A stretch of DNA of 64,000 nt from the NCBI GenBank assembly GCA_007644065.1, contig VJWN01000010.1:558001-622000 (forward strand), given 5' to 3'. The notes beneath the pieces were generated by a model that did no database searches, was not told the DNA's origin, and saw only the letters and a program-made list of their open reading frames with translations. This DNA is from Margaritispora aquatica (lineage: Eukaryota; Ascomycota; Leotiomycetes; Helotiales; Discinellaceae). Below are positions 36,652 to 47,766 of this stretch, piece by piece. Position 1 is the stretch's first letter, and the number at the start of each line of letters is the position of its first letter. Both the position numbers and the translations under genes were made by a program.

Positions 36652-38293
36652 ATGGCTTCAGAAGATCAAGATGCTCTGCTCGCAAAGATCGGCCAACTCG
36701 CAGGTATGTCTAACACGCGCCCATTTATTTGCGACCCAGACGACTAATTCTCCTTTGCGCAGGTCAAATCAACCGGCACAAGACTGGCCAAGGCTCAACT
36801 CCTCAACCTCAGTATGCCGCCTTAAACGGAAACAGTTACGCAAGTAATTCACATCACTCCGTTGGTTACAGTCCATACGGCGCCTATAATCCACGTGGTG
36901 GCTTTCCTGCCAGACCATACAGTCGTGGAACGCGACCTGTTTCTTTGCATCGCAATCGCTCTCTTGTCTTAAATAGCAGCGCGAGTTCGGTTTCCAACGA
37001 CAAGGCCAATCCACGAACCCCACACGATATTACCACAAATGCACCAACCTCGGGAGCTTGGGTTTCTAAAACCGACCGCCACCTGACCTTGATCAATTCT
37101 GCCGTTTACGAAAAGGATACCCAGAAGCGTATGAAGGCCATTGAAGACACTTGGAAGCAGAAACTCAAGGCGAAGGATGACCGGGAAAAGGCAAAATTCA
37201 GCAAGCATCTTCGGCACAATGGCTATCACTCATCGGGAAACTTAGGTCCAGGTCGGAATACTGAGATCGAAATCCAAGGCATATTCTTCCGCGTGACCAA
37301 GAACGGAAGCAAACTCATCAAAGCTCCTGGTGAGAATCCTTTCCCATATAACGACACAAACAATACATTTCATGAAACAATCAACGGCTTACGGTGTTTA
37401 GGAGATAAAAACGCCCCTCGAGTCACTCCCAAAACCGCTGTTCTTGGAGGCGTCAAGTTCCACCGAACCAAAAGCGGTAACATGTATCGTTCAGCAGTTG
37501 TCAAAGCTCACAGGTACGTAAATCCACTTTGCTAACTGGTGCAATCACCACGTTCCCAGCTACTAACCAAGTACGTTTTAGCAAACATAGACCCATTACG
37601 AAAATCGACGAGCCATGCAAAACATTCACAACAACGGGTATACCCTTTCCTATAAATCTCTCCGTGGAATTAGACATCCACAACAACGGGCGACGTGGGT
37701 TTCAGCTAACACATGCACATTATCTAGGTACCTGCCTGAAAGGCCCTCAATGCCGCTACAATCATGATGTATCCAAAATTGCAGTATGCAGAGAATTTCT
37801 TCAAAAGGGGTCATGTCCAAGTGGAGATTCTTGTGACCTTTCACATGAGCTGACACCAGAGAGAACCCCCACTTGCATGCACTTCTCAAAGGGAAACTGC
37901 TCAAATCCTTCTTGTCGGTATATGCATGTTCGAGTTTCCCCTAGTGCTTTAGTTTGCAGATCTTTTGGCATCTTGGGCTATTGCGAGAAGGGTGCCAGTT
38001 GTACTGAGCGACATGTCCATGAGTGTCCTAATTTCAGCAACACCGGAACATGCAACACAAAAGGCTGCAAATTGATTCACAAACACAAGGCTAGTGTCAT
38101 GCGCAATAACGCGCTGCGCAACACTGGGCCTGGAGAAGAAGAGGATAGCAGCGATATCTCAAGCGATGAAGACGGCGAAGACATTGGTTCGGACGACGTT
38201 GACTCTGATGATCTCGATGGAGAATTCCTCGGGGATGATGATGGGTCTATGGACTTGGATATGTCTATGCAAAAGGACTTCGTCCAATTGTAA
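36652..38293 (+). CDS. Five-finger CCCH zinc protein, ZC3H3/Red5 type
   Basis: Predicted 474 residues in exons 36652-36703, 36763-37513, 37582-37637 and 37728-38293 (introns 59, 68 and 90 nt). Five consecutive CCCH fingers span about residues 275-410: CKTFTTTGTCLKGPQCRYNH (completed only by splicing), CREFLQKGSCPSGDSCDLSH, CMHFSKGNCSNPSCRYMH, CRSFGILGYCEKGASCTERH and CPNFSNTGTCNTKGCKLIH. This number and spacing match animal ZC3H3 and fission-yeast Red5, which act in nuclear RNA surveillance, polyadenylation and mRNA export (established for those proteins; inferred here). The N-terminal half is basic and disordered, with a K/R/E-rich helix (KRMKAIEDTWKQKLKAK). The C-terminus is very acidic and ends KDFVQL. 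Skipping of this stop by an extra intron is possible (see findings). Confidence 0.9.
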
Positions 38294-41200
38294 ACGATCC
38301 GTACTAATAAACTAACATAACAGTGAGTTTTGGTGTGGCACCTCTTTTCCAGCCCAGGAATTATCGATGCCATATTCCGATTTACCTCTCCATTGTTTTA
38401 CGATCAGCACGAAAGACATGTCACATGTGGTTGGAATGGGTGCTTTTGCTTTGCATGGGATTTAACGCCCTTAGAGGAAAGATACCCGGACATCGAAGGT
38501 CCATGGATTTGGAGAGATTTACCTCATGGTATTATCGAGGTGAAAAATAAGAGTAGATGTAATGAATAATGAATACAAAAGCGTTTCTTTCAGTCGTGGG
38601 ATCTTCCAATACTGATGTGACAATTCTCTGGCTTGAATCTTCCCGGTGAGATCTAGATAGAAGTAAACTAGTGTGGCCACACCAAAGCTTGCTACACTAG
38701 AAACATAACATAAGCGCTCCATTTATAAGATTTTAATTATGTCGCAGTCATCACCTTCGTCGGGAAAAGAATGGTGTAGTCTTCCCAGTTTTCTCGAATG
38801 CAGATTGTGTATTAAAAGTGAGACTGTAAAGAAATACAGCATATCTCCAGAATAATAGGATGACCTGTGATAGAGTTCTAGGTTTAAACGAAAAGAACGC
38901 GATATATCCCGAATTTCTCTGGCACTTAATTTTGTGGACAGAGGACTCTTACTAGACCTAAGGGGTTTCCTTACACAGTCTTTGATCCGTGATCTGGAGG
39001 TGTATCATGGAAGGTCTCGTGGACCATTCTTCAATAACGCAGTAGGTAGGTAGGTAGTTATATTCTAGTGAAGTTGAGGTGTAAGTCTTGGATTGTTCCC
39101 AAGATTCAAGAGAAGCTTAGAGGTATTTTAGAGATTCGCCATACAGCCTTCTCGGTCTCGTTTGAGAGATCATAGCACGGGTACGAGATACTGGTCCGCA
39201 AATATTATGGAAAGCAGTAGATGATTAGAGAGCCTGTTGAGCGGATTAAGCGAAGTGTACGCATGTAATCTAGAGACGAGTTGTTGAGAAACGAGCACCG
39301 GACGGAGCAGGAAGTCACTGTACTGGCGTTTCATATTCAGACTTGAAAGAAATCTTTCCATGATTGCTGAGACTAAACTCTCCGCTCCTCGCTTAATCGA
39401 GACGTGATTTTATCACCAGGTAGACATGGCATCGGCGAAGTCCTGTAACCTGTCTACATATGAAGCGCGATTTTGTGGCTCTACTCCTTGCTTGTGTCGC
39501 CATCAAGCAACATGTCCACACTAGAGCTTACCATAACCGCTACATATCTCGAAAGCAGTATATGAACGTAATTCGAACATCACATTGCCTTCAACGAAAC
39601 TCCACCTCTCAGTTGCCTGTGTTGTTGAGTGAATATATAGTTATTATTCACGGTATTTATCTTAAAGAGAAAAGTAGCCAATTTGAACACTCCTTTACGT
39701 TTCAATTTTGCACAGTAACGATCTTCTACTTAAAATATAAACTGCATCTTTCAAAAGCCCTATCCTACAGTCCTGATTTTTGGTTCAAAGAAAAAAGATA
39801 AGAGACAATTTCTCCTACCAACAAAGCGGGATTATTGGGTCATTAACACCTGTTGACGATATCACAGGCTTCTTCTCAACATATCGGCACCAGAACCTTA
39901 AATCCTTACTACAATAAGGATGATTATGCAAAAGGGGAAGGCTCATTCCTCTATCTTTCACACACCCAATCGGAAGCCATTTCTCGTATGCTGGTTGAGA
40001 CTCGTTATCTTGTGTAACATATCGCACCACGAGGCTCAACTAAATCATGATATCGCGTGGTGCTATCACTGCACACAACCCAGTTGGGTATTCAAGACAT
40101 GGTTTCTTTCACATACAGTGTAAATTGAATGTCGCCTCATTTTCTCAGGTGTCTATTAAACCGAGCTTTACATGTTGCTGTAGCTTTGAAGTTTCGTGGC
40201 TGCCGGGTAAGCAAGATTGAGGACGATGGAATGAGATACGGTGGTTTTAGACTAAACAACCCATTCTCAATATATCACACATGTACAAAGCGGTACCCCC
40301 AGTCATTTCTAGATTATTACTCAGTTACAGGCATGCAATCTCTAAATGGTCATGTGAATGCATTATGGATATCAACATTCCCCAAATCCTCCCCAACCAC
40401 GAACAAAAACGAACGAACAAATCCTCCCAGCTTTCACCGCACTTCCCTTCCTCTATAAACCTTCCTTGTGCCATGCATACATACGCTAGCAGATAGTAGA
40501 TAGTAGATAGAAGATAAAGAGCAGAGCAGGGACCAACCTCCGAGATTGCGATTGTGATTGCGAATGCAAATGCCGGTTGAGGCTTTAATCTACGCCCCCT
40601 CGCTTATCTGTGCGTGTTGCTTTTCCTTTCTTTTCGTCATTGCATTTTCTTTTTTGGGGATGGTACAAGTAGGACCTAGTAATCCTACCTGCTCACTCAT
40701 ACCGACATTTCCAGAGTCTTTGGCGACAGATTTCTTTCACCTTCCAAAGCAACATCCATGAGGCTGGAAGGTGCAGTACAGTCATAGAGTACATCTCCTG
40801 TGCACATTTACTCACTCATTCTATCCGTGGCGCAAGCATCCTTTAGGAGGCTTTGGTTGCGAGGTCTCATTTTATGTAATTAGGAGGGGCTCAGAAGATA
40901 GGTGAATCGCATATGCATGCATGCAAGTCTTGAACAGAACTTGAACTCAACCATCATGGCTGGGAATTTTCAAGCTCTGAGACTTGTCTCAAGTAGCTCT
41001 TTCTCGCTTCTGGATGAACTCTAGGCTTTTGGGGGAGGGGGGGTTATATCACTAGACATAGCTATTGAGCCAGTCAAAGACGAGGAAGACGGGTCAAACC
41101 TTACTCTTTGTTTCACTAATGGTCCACAGTAAACTGGAATATAAACCTGTTGCCACAGCAAAGAAGAGGAGATTTTATCTCTGCCAGACTCGCTGCCTCG

Positions 41201-41399
41201 ATGAATGGCTTCAAAGACTTAATATGCACATATCGTACGAAAGCATGTCTCAGGCAACGCCAAAACTAAACAAACATCTCACACCCCCGTCTGAATGAGA
41301 GACAAATATGTCACTGGATCAGCTTCGATGAACTGAGACATGCATACCTACCAACTTACTACAGAACCTCACTCGGCTCACATCGAGTCCAAGATCCGT
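38294..41399. other. Gene-poor region, left part
   Basis: 3.1 kb downstream of the CCCH gene. A plus-strand frame at 38353-38569 may be an alternative last exon of that gene. Beyond it only short frames without domains were found. Simple repeats: GTAGGTAGGTAGGTAG near 39043-39058 and TAGATAG-type units near 40490-40520. Confidence 0.5.
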
Positions 41400-41618
41400 C
41401 TAAGACTCGTTCTCAATCCCAAACTTGGCATGCAGAAGCGTGAGGCAAGAAAAAATCCACTTCTTCAACGGGGAGATTTTTGCTTTCTTGTCTTGGTTTT
41501 TCCTGCTCTTTGGTGAGGGAGGTATGGGTTGGTTCGTTCGTGGTGCGGGTGGCGGCGTTGAGGTGGGACCTGTCTTGTTTTCGTGGGGGTTGGGCTGGGC
41601 TGCTCTCTTTCTCGCCAT
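41400..41618 (-). CDS. Candidate small basic protein, 72 residues
   Basis: A weak candidate. ATG 41618 sits in a good fungal start context (caaaaagATGGCG). The product is basic and proline-rich (MARKRAAQPNPHENK; TPPPAPRTNQPIPPSPKSRK) and ends with a more structured segment (SPLKKWIFSCLTLLHAKFG). The 350 bp upstream on the same strand are C/T-rich like a fungal leader and contain a possible splice acceptor. No family is recognised, and no further exon could be joined. Conservation would decide whether it is real. Confidence 0.25.
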   Translation of the reverse strand: MARKRAAQPNPHENKTGPTSTPPPAPRTNQPIPPSPKSRKNQDKKAKISPLKKWIFSCLTLLHAKFGIENES

Positions 41619-44600
41619 CTTTTTGAACCTGTACTCAGCTGGAGTGTCCCTTTCAATATATTTTCAGCCTCTCAGGATTCAGTCGCATTGAGCGCAATGT
41701 TTGTTTAAAAAAAATCGTCGAGTGGGAGGGGAAGGCAGGCAAAGTCGGGGTGCATATGTGGTGCTCAGCCATCGAGGAGGAGAGAACAGTCTTCGGCGCA
41801 GAGTGGAGTGCAGACCATACAGCGCCGTATTTTTAAAAATCTGAGAAGGTATTAGAGAGGTGGTTAAGACCGTTCGCGAATGAACTGTAGAGGTGTATGC
41901 TATTCGAGGGGATTGGGAAGAAGTGGAGTTTATGTATTGAGCAATGGGGTGGTAGCGGAGGCGCAAGTGCGCGTGGGGAGGCGATATCTAACCTTGGTAT
42001 CGTGATTTGAGAATTGGATATCGGATGTTAGATGTTGGAGCGTTTGAACGGAGACGAGTTGAATGGCAAAGAATCATTGTGGAAGATGAAGCCCGGCTTG
42101 TTCGGCTCGGGTGCAACTATTTCTCGTGGGGATTCGAGCGCTCAATTGAGCAGCGATATAATGGCATGAGAAAATGTACTGGTCGTTCAAACCATACTGA
42201 TTTTGCTCGCATGCATGAGCATACGCATATGTACACTCCCCTTCTTGCATGCTCACTGCGTCGTCGGAGTTTTGGCTCGTTTTTGGGTCTGCCTTCTGCA
42301 TTTGATTGTTTATGTCTCGCGATCTCTGTCGTTCTGCGAACGATTGGAACAGACATTACTCTCGTGATCATCGTGTCTCTTTCCTCATGCATTCATGGCG
42401 TGGAGGAGTGGGATTCTGGCTACTCCGAGAGACAAGCGGCTATGGGCGTTTAGACTCCTGGACTGCTTGTGTTGTGGTTTCCGGACTTATGTCAAATTCT
42501 TTCGTGGGCAGATCTTTGGTTGGACAGGGAATATCTTACTGTATCCAACCAGTGTGCGATGTTTCTGTTTTGGGAAGGAGAAAAGAGACAAACGCGCAAA
42601 TCGTGGCTCAGATGTCGTCAGCTGAATCTAAAATCAGCTCTCACACTCTGTTAGAATCAGGATTCAGTGGGGGTATATTTGGGGTTTAGGATGTGTGGTG
42701 AGAATAACACAATACAAATGTAACAATTTATGTGCGAATATCTGAAGGAGCTACACGTCCAATTGAAGCACAAGAGGACTTTAGTATCCGCGACGGACTT
42801 GAAGTGGCAGCGAGCAGTTTGGGAGTGTTTTAGAAGGTTTGAATTTGTAGTAGATGGATACTTGCTGGTATTGTGAAATGTATGGAAGAAGCATGAATGA
42901 AGATTATCGGGATCTCAGCGCCCAAGAAAATCCCACGCCTTTCAACTCTCGCTGAAGAAACTATTCTGAACCCTTTATCCTGTTGTCCTTCACTGCCCAG
43001 CATGAAATTCTTAATGGACTTGCTTTCGTACCCGCTTCGTGTGGGATTTTCGGCTTTCTAGTCATTTTGAGGACGAGATAGCCGTGTAAATTGCCCAAAT
43101 TCGAGTTCTGGCCTTCTGCCTCTTGCCGACCAAGGGTTCAGATTGCGTGGATTCCCGTGAATTGCAATGGACTTGCCCGAGAATGCATGATATACTGGAG
43201 AAGATCATCTTGATGTCTCCACTCATGGTGCTTGTGCAAAGAGAGGTATGTTAAAATCATCACCTCGCCGAACTCCCGAACCACATACCTTCTGCGTACC
43301 TATCCAACCCCATATGCTATCGTGATACTCTGACTCAAGGGATATGACATGCGGGCTCTAATTCCTCAGGAATGACCAAGACTCTACGATATCTGGACTG
43401 GACTGTTCCGATACCCGAATTCAGGGCATCAATACTGATTGCCGCATGAATCGTAATTGCGGGGATATTACTTAGTCTCCTTGGTTTCGAGAATAAAAAA
43501 TCATGAGACTAGGATAAACGTTGCACTCTAGGGGATATTCGTAATGGTCCACATTGTAGAGAGTGAAGCCTAACGGGCAGGCAAGCTCGCTTGACATTGA
43601 CGAAATTTGATATGCTTGAATAATGGACCCAACGATTTCCAGATTTGCAGCCAAGCAAAGACAGAGCAGTGGGGGTCGTCCTCCCAAGGAGAACGATGTG
43701 AGAAACATCAACTTTTTGAGGAGAAAGCTTGGTTGGTGAACACTAGTTCACGCAGTTGGACAGGCGTTGCTTGTGCAATATGCCCGGCTTTTGTGCGGGA
43801 ATTGTGATCTCAAGCATGGATGCCCCAGGATAAGGCTGAGAAGTTTGTTTGAGCACGGCTCGGGACTTTGGAATAGCGTAGAAGGATCTAGGGATCTGAG
43901 AAGATCAGATATTGCAGGGGTGCAGGCTATTATAACCTCATTTCTTCGTCTGATATTGATCTGACAGGAGCCGGCGAGGAATGACATATGTCAAGAACCT
44001 TCATTCTCACGTCCTCCAGCCCCTTCCTTGCGATCTTCACATTTCAGGATTCAGTTCAGGTCCTCGTATTTCTCTCGTATCTTAAACTTTGTTTGTTACC
44101 AAGTATTGTTGCTCTTGGCAATGGAAGTCGGATGACCCAAAACGCGTCCTCCTTTGTTGACTTCGAAAAACCGGTGGCTGAGAGATAAGTTTCAGGCTTT
44201 GAAACTCTTGAGCATCGATTGGATTGTGGGATACGGATGTCACCGCTCCATTGCCATATTGGGATGATCTTATAGCCGAAGTGCTCTGAAATAGGTATTC
44301 CTTGGTTGTCCCAGATCTTCACCGCCTCCCGAGCTTTCTCAAAAGCAACAACGCGTGTATCATCAGAACTACCGCAACTTTGCGGCACAGTTTGTCCTTC
44401 ATGTTTCCCCAGAGATGAATGGCAGGCGCCTGAAATCAGGAACAGTGAGAAGAAAAAAAAATAAAAAAATAGAAATAGAATGCTAGTGCGTGCAAAATTT
44501 CAGCGGTGCATGGTAAGACGCACCTTGCCGCTGCAAGACGCATTTCGATCTGAGATAACGTATGACAAGGCGCACAATAAAGCGCACATATGATGCTTTT

Positions 44601-47299
44601 CGAAAAGTGCCTGCTGTTGTTTGCCGGGTAATGCCCCATCACTTGAAGTTCTCTCAACAAAATTGGAGCAGTAATAGGCGACATATAGGTTGGCGTCATA
44701 CAAGAGATGAACAATCGATTGTTCGATTGTTCGATTGTAACCCTCCCTATACACTCTACTCCCCTGGCGGTGGCCGGATTCAACAGATTCTCTTCCGTTT
44801 GCTTTCGCGGATATGATGAAACAAGACTATCGAGCACTGATTCCTCCTTCCCCCCTTCCCCGAGTATATGCCTGGCGGTGAGGCTGATGAGAAGCCATTC
44901 AGAGGAAGCCTTTGTACACCGTATATTGTAATCTTGAGCAAAGGTACTTCGCTAGGTGGGCAGGCAAGGCAGGCGGACTGAGAATAAGGCTCTGACGCGT
45001 TTGAGGTCGTCGATGCAGAAGACAGGAGGATTCTCGATCGTCTTGAAGGAGATTTGGACTGTATACCAGCCACTCATCAAAGACGCTGCGGAAAATCTAT
45101 CAGGAGAATCTCCACTGTGTGGATTTCGTAGCCATAACGGAGGTCTTAGCGAAGAATGAGTCGACGCTGGACCCGACAGCAAGGTTCACCGCTATGTGTG
45201 AGGCAGGCAGAGGCAGGTCGTCTGAGGTTGTAAATAGTGGAGTCGATTTGGAGGAGCAGGATGAGTGGGATTTCTGGAAGTCCTCGGATAATAGCCGCTC
45301 TTCAGTGCCCTTGATTAAATCGTCTGTGCCCAAGCCGTTTTGAATAACCCGAGCCTGGATAATGCTGGTTTGCTTCATCTTCCTCCAGCCCTATCCTGTC
45401 ATTAAGTCATTCTTTCACTCTCCAGCCGCTGTCGAGCATCAAAATATAAAGTCAATCAGATTGGATATTTCGTCATAAGCCCAACGTTAATCCGCGATGA
45501 TTTATGCGATCCTGAATTATCCGAGATCTCACGCGATGCACTAGATGAATGTGATTCCACAGCACTGCACAATTTCGGAAGATATATCCCCCCCCCCCCC
45601 CAAAATCAAAAAATAAGGCGGAAGATTTACCTCCAGATCCAGCTTGCTGGTGTTCTGGTCACTTGTTTGAAGTATTTCGTCCAAATAAGGTCGACGGGAC
45701 CAGGATCTAGCTAGTCTATTCCAGGGCATCCTGACGAAATTCTCCCGCGACCAGGACTCCGGCTGCTGGGAGACGAGAGACAGAAGAGACGAGGCATTAG
45801 GAGCCTTCAGGAGCCCTTCAAGTCGGTGTAAGGAATGCTAAAACAAGAGAATGGTTTCTCTCCAGTCATATCTTTGCCCTGAGTGAAGTTGGGCATACCA
45901 TTAGGTCTCCACAGTCTGCCTTTCAACTAGAAGCTAAGTGTGTAACGCAAGATGGGCAGAAATGAGCTGTGTTTGATCACACCAGATGTTAAGGATAAAT
46001 CACCTATCAGTTATATTATCAGGCGTTGCTGCGACCTCGAGGCCACATTACCTGGGTTGTCGCCGCGGCCACTGTAGATTCTTGGTGGTTGTACGGAGGT
46101 AGTAATAAATTGGGGGGGTTGGTGTTTGGTTCGGGGGAACATAACGGCATTTCCTATCCTCCACTAAATGTCAGTATCTATTTTGACCCTTCGAAAAGGA
46201 AATCCTGTTCCAGTCGGATTATTTACCTAGCAAAGCGTGACGAGGACAGCTCTATCTGACCTTTCGGAGCAGTACCGTGACCCCCATCCTCTCTCTATGG
46301 TCTTCACTGTGGTCGTGATGGTGATGGTGGATTGCCTCAAGTTAAAACGATTGGCCTTCCATCCTGTAGAGTCCTGTTACGAGTTGTCCGTAAAGCTGTC
46401 CACGCTCTTCAGCCTATCACTTAACGACCACCGTGACTCTTTCTGGCGGAAGAAGGGAGCACAGAGAGCTTGATATCTCCAATAAGAAATCCCCATCATG
46501 GTTAAGCTGCGGAAACAAGCTGGTCCCGGACACTTGTCATGCAGTCGCACATTTGGCGGCCTATCGGTGTTCCTCATAGCAACAGGGCACCAGATGGACC
46601 AGAGACAGTCGAGTTCCATAGATGCCCAACTCTTGCACGCTCCCAACTTGTGCTGAATGGGGGGAGACTCTGAATGTGATGGGCTCACTGTCAGTCTGGC
46701 CGTGATGATAGACGAGGCAAGCGTTGGTTGATGAATGGTAGTGCCCGGGCAACAAGGAGTAAGAGCAATTGGCCAAGTAAAAAATCTCTGACAGTGTTTG
46801 TCCTCGTCTATGGTCAGTGAACGGACGACATCCGACTGAGTCCTTTAGCCAGTTGGTAAGAAGCATGATCTGAGTTGCAATGATCCCTCCAGCTCTAAGG
46901 TAGGTCTGGGTATGTTTTTGGAGAGCTTGGGGGGTAAAACCAAAATACCCTACAAGCGAGGACATAGTTAACACCGAAAAATGATACTAAATAATATTCA
47001 TTACCCTTTTTTTTTCCCTCTCTCAACTAGAGGATCGTCTAGTAGTAGTTAGTAGCGGACATCCTGTGGTATCAATCGCTTGCACCCGCAGCGCACCCGC
47101 CGTCGCCTTGCTTTTGCCGTTATTCATAGGTATTACCCCCCCTCTCCTCATACATTCTCATCCATCTCCCCCCCCTCTTCCCTGTCCCTGCGTGTTTGAC
47201 GGGGGACCCCTCCTTTGTCTTACTTACCTGGCTTGGCTGTCTAACTTACCTTGTCAGTTTTAGTTCTGGGAGTCTGGCACCCTGTCCACCTTGTTCTGG
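41619..47299. other. Gene-poor region upstream of the bZIP gene
   Basis: 5.7 kb without a supported gene. Overlapping open frames near 42007-42689 and 44436-45378 occur on several frames and strands at once and show no domains. Visible low-complexity features are a homopolymer run of about 14 C at 45588-45601, three copies of GATTGTTC-like words at 44710-44735, and pyrimidine-rich tracts at 47140-47180. The region probably includes the promoter of the bZIP gene, and may include non-coding transcripts that cannot be judged from sequence. Confidence 0.5.
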
Positions 47300-47422
47300 A
47301 TGCATGGCGCATGGGAACCACAACCAGAACCACTCACTCGCTCACACAAGGTGGGACTAGAAGCAGTCGTATCCGCTGCCATCGCGGGTGCAGAGGGATG
47401 CAGAAAGCTCGTTGTGGGATAA
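47300..47422 (+). promoter_or_regulatory. Upstream ORF 1 of the bZIP gene (40 codons)
   Basis: ATG at 47300, stop TAA at 47420-47422, coding for 40 residues (begins MHGAWEPQPEP). It lies 345 bp before the bZIP start codon, in the stretch that should form the 5' leader if transcription begins in the pyrimidine-rich region near 47000-47200. Whether it is on the mRNA is unknown. Confidence 0.4.
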
Positions 47423-47478
47423 GAAGCTGGAGGGCCCGTTTCCGCTATCTCTCGCTTTACCTTGCCTTTTAACGGTAC

Positions 47479-47601
47479 ATGTACTTTTCCAACACACACC
47501 AGTTTGTTCTTCCTTTGCAACGGAAGACTCATAGCATATTTGCTACTATCAACCATCAACCATCAAGAACACTTACTCACTTAGAGTCAGTGTTACTTTG
47601 A
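47479..47601 (+). promoter_or_regulatory. Upstream ORF 2 of the bZIP gene (40 codons)
   Basis: ATG at 47479 (ggtacATGt), stop TGA at 47599-47601, 40 residues (begins MYFSNTHQFV). The 165 bases from its stop to the bZIP ATG contain no ATG, so a ribosome could reinitiate at the main start. Fungal bZIP genes such as cpc-1/GCN4 are controlled by uORFs; similar control here is inference. Confidence 0.45.
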
Positions 47602-47766
47602 ACGACGATACGAACCTCATACAACTATTATTACCCTCCTAATTGTCGTGGTCATCGACAATTATCAACTTCTTCGCTTCACCGCCATCTCCAGATCGTC
47701 AACCCTCACCTCATTCTGTCCGAACCTCGCTTCACCCCACCAACACCAAAACTCAAAATTTTGACC

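Noticed and set aside
42007..42689. Frames of 148 and 127 codons on the plus strand
   Set aside because: Several frames overlap on both strands, composition is not protein-like, and no family motif is present.
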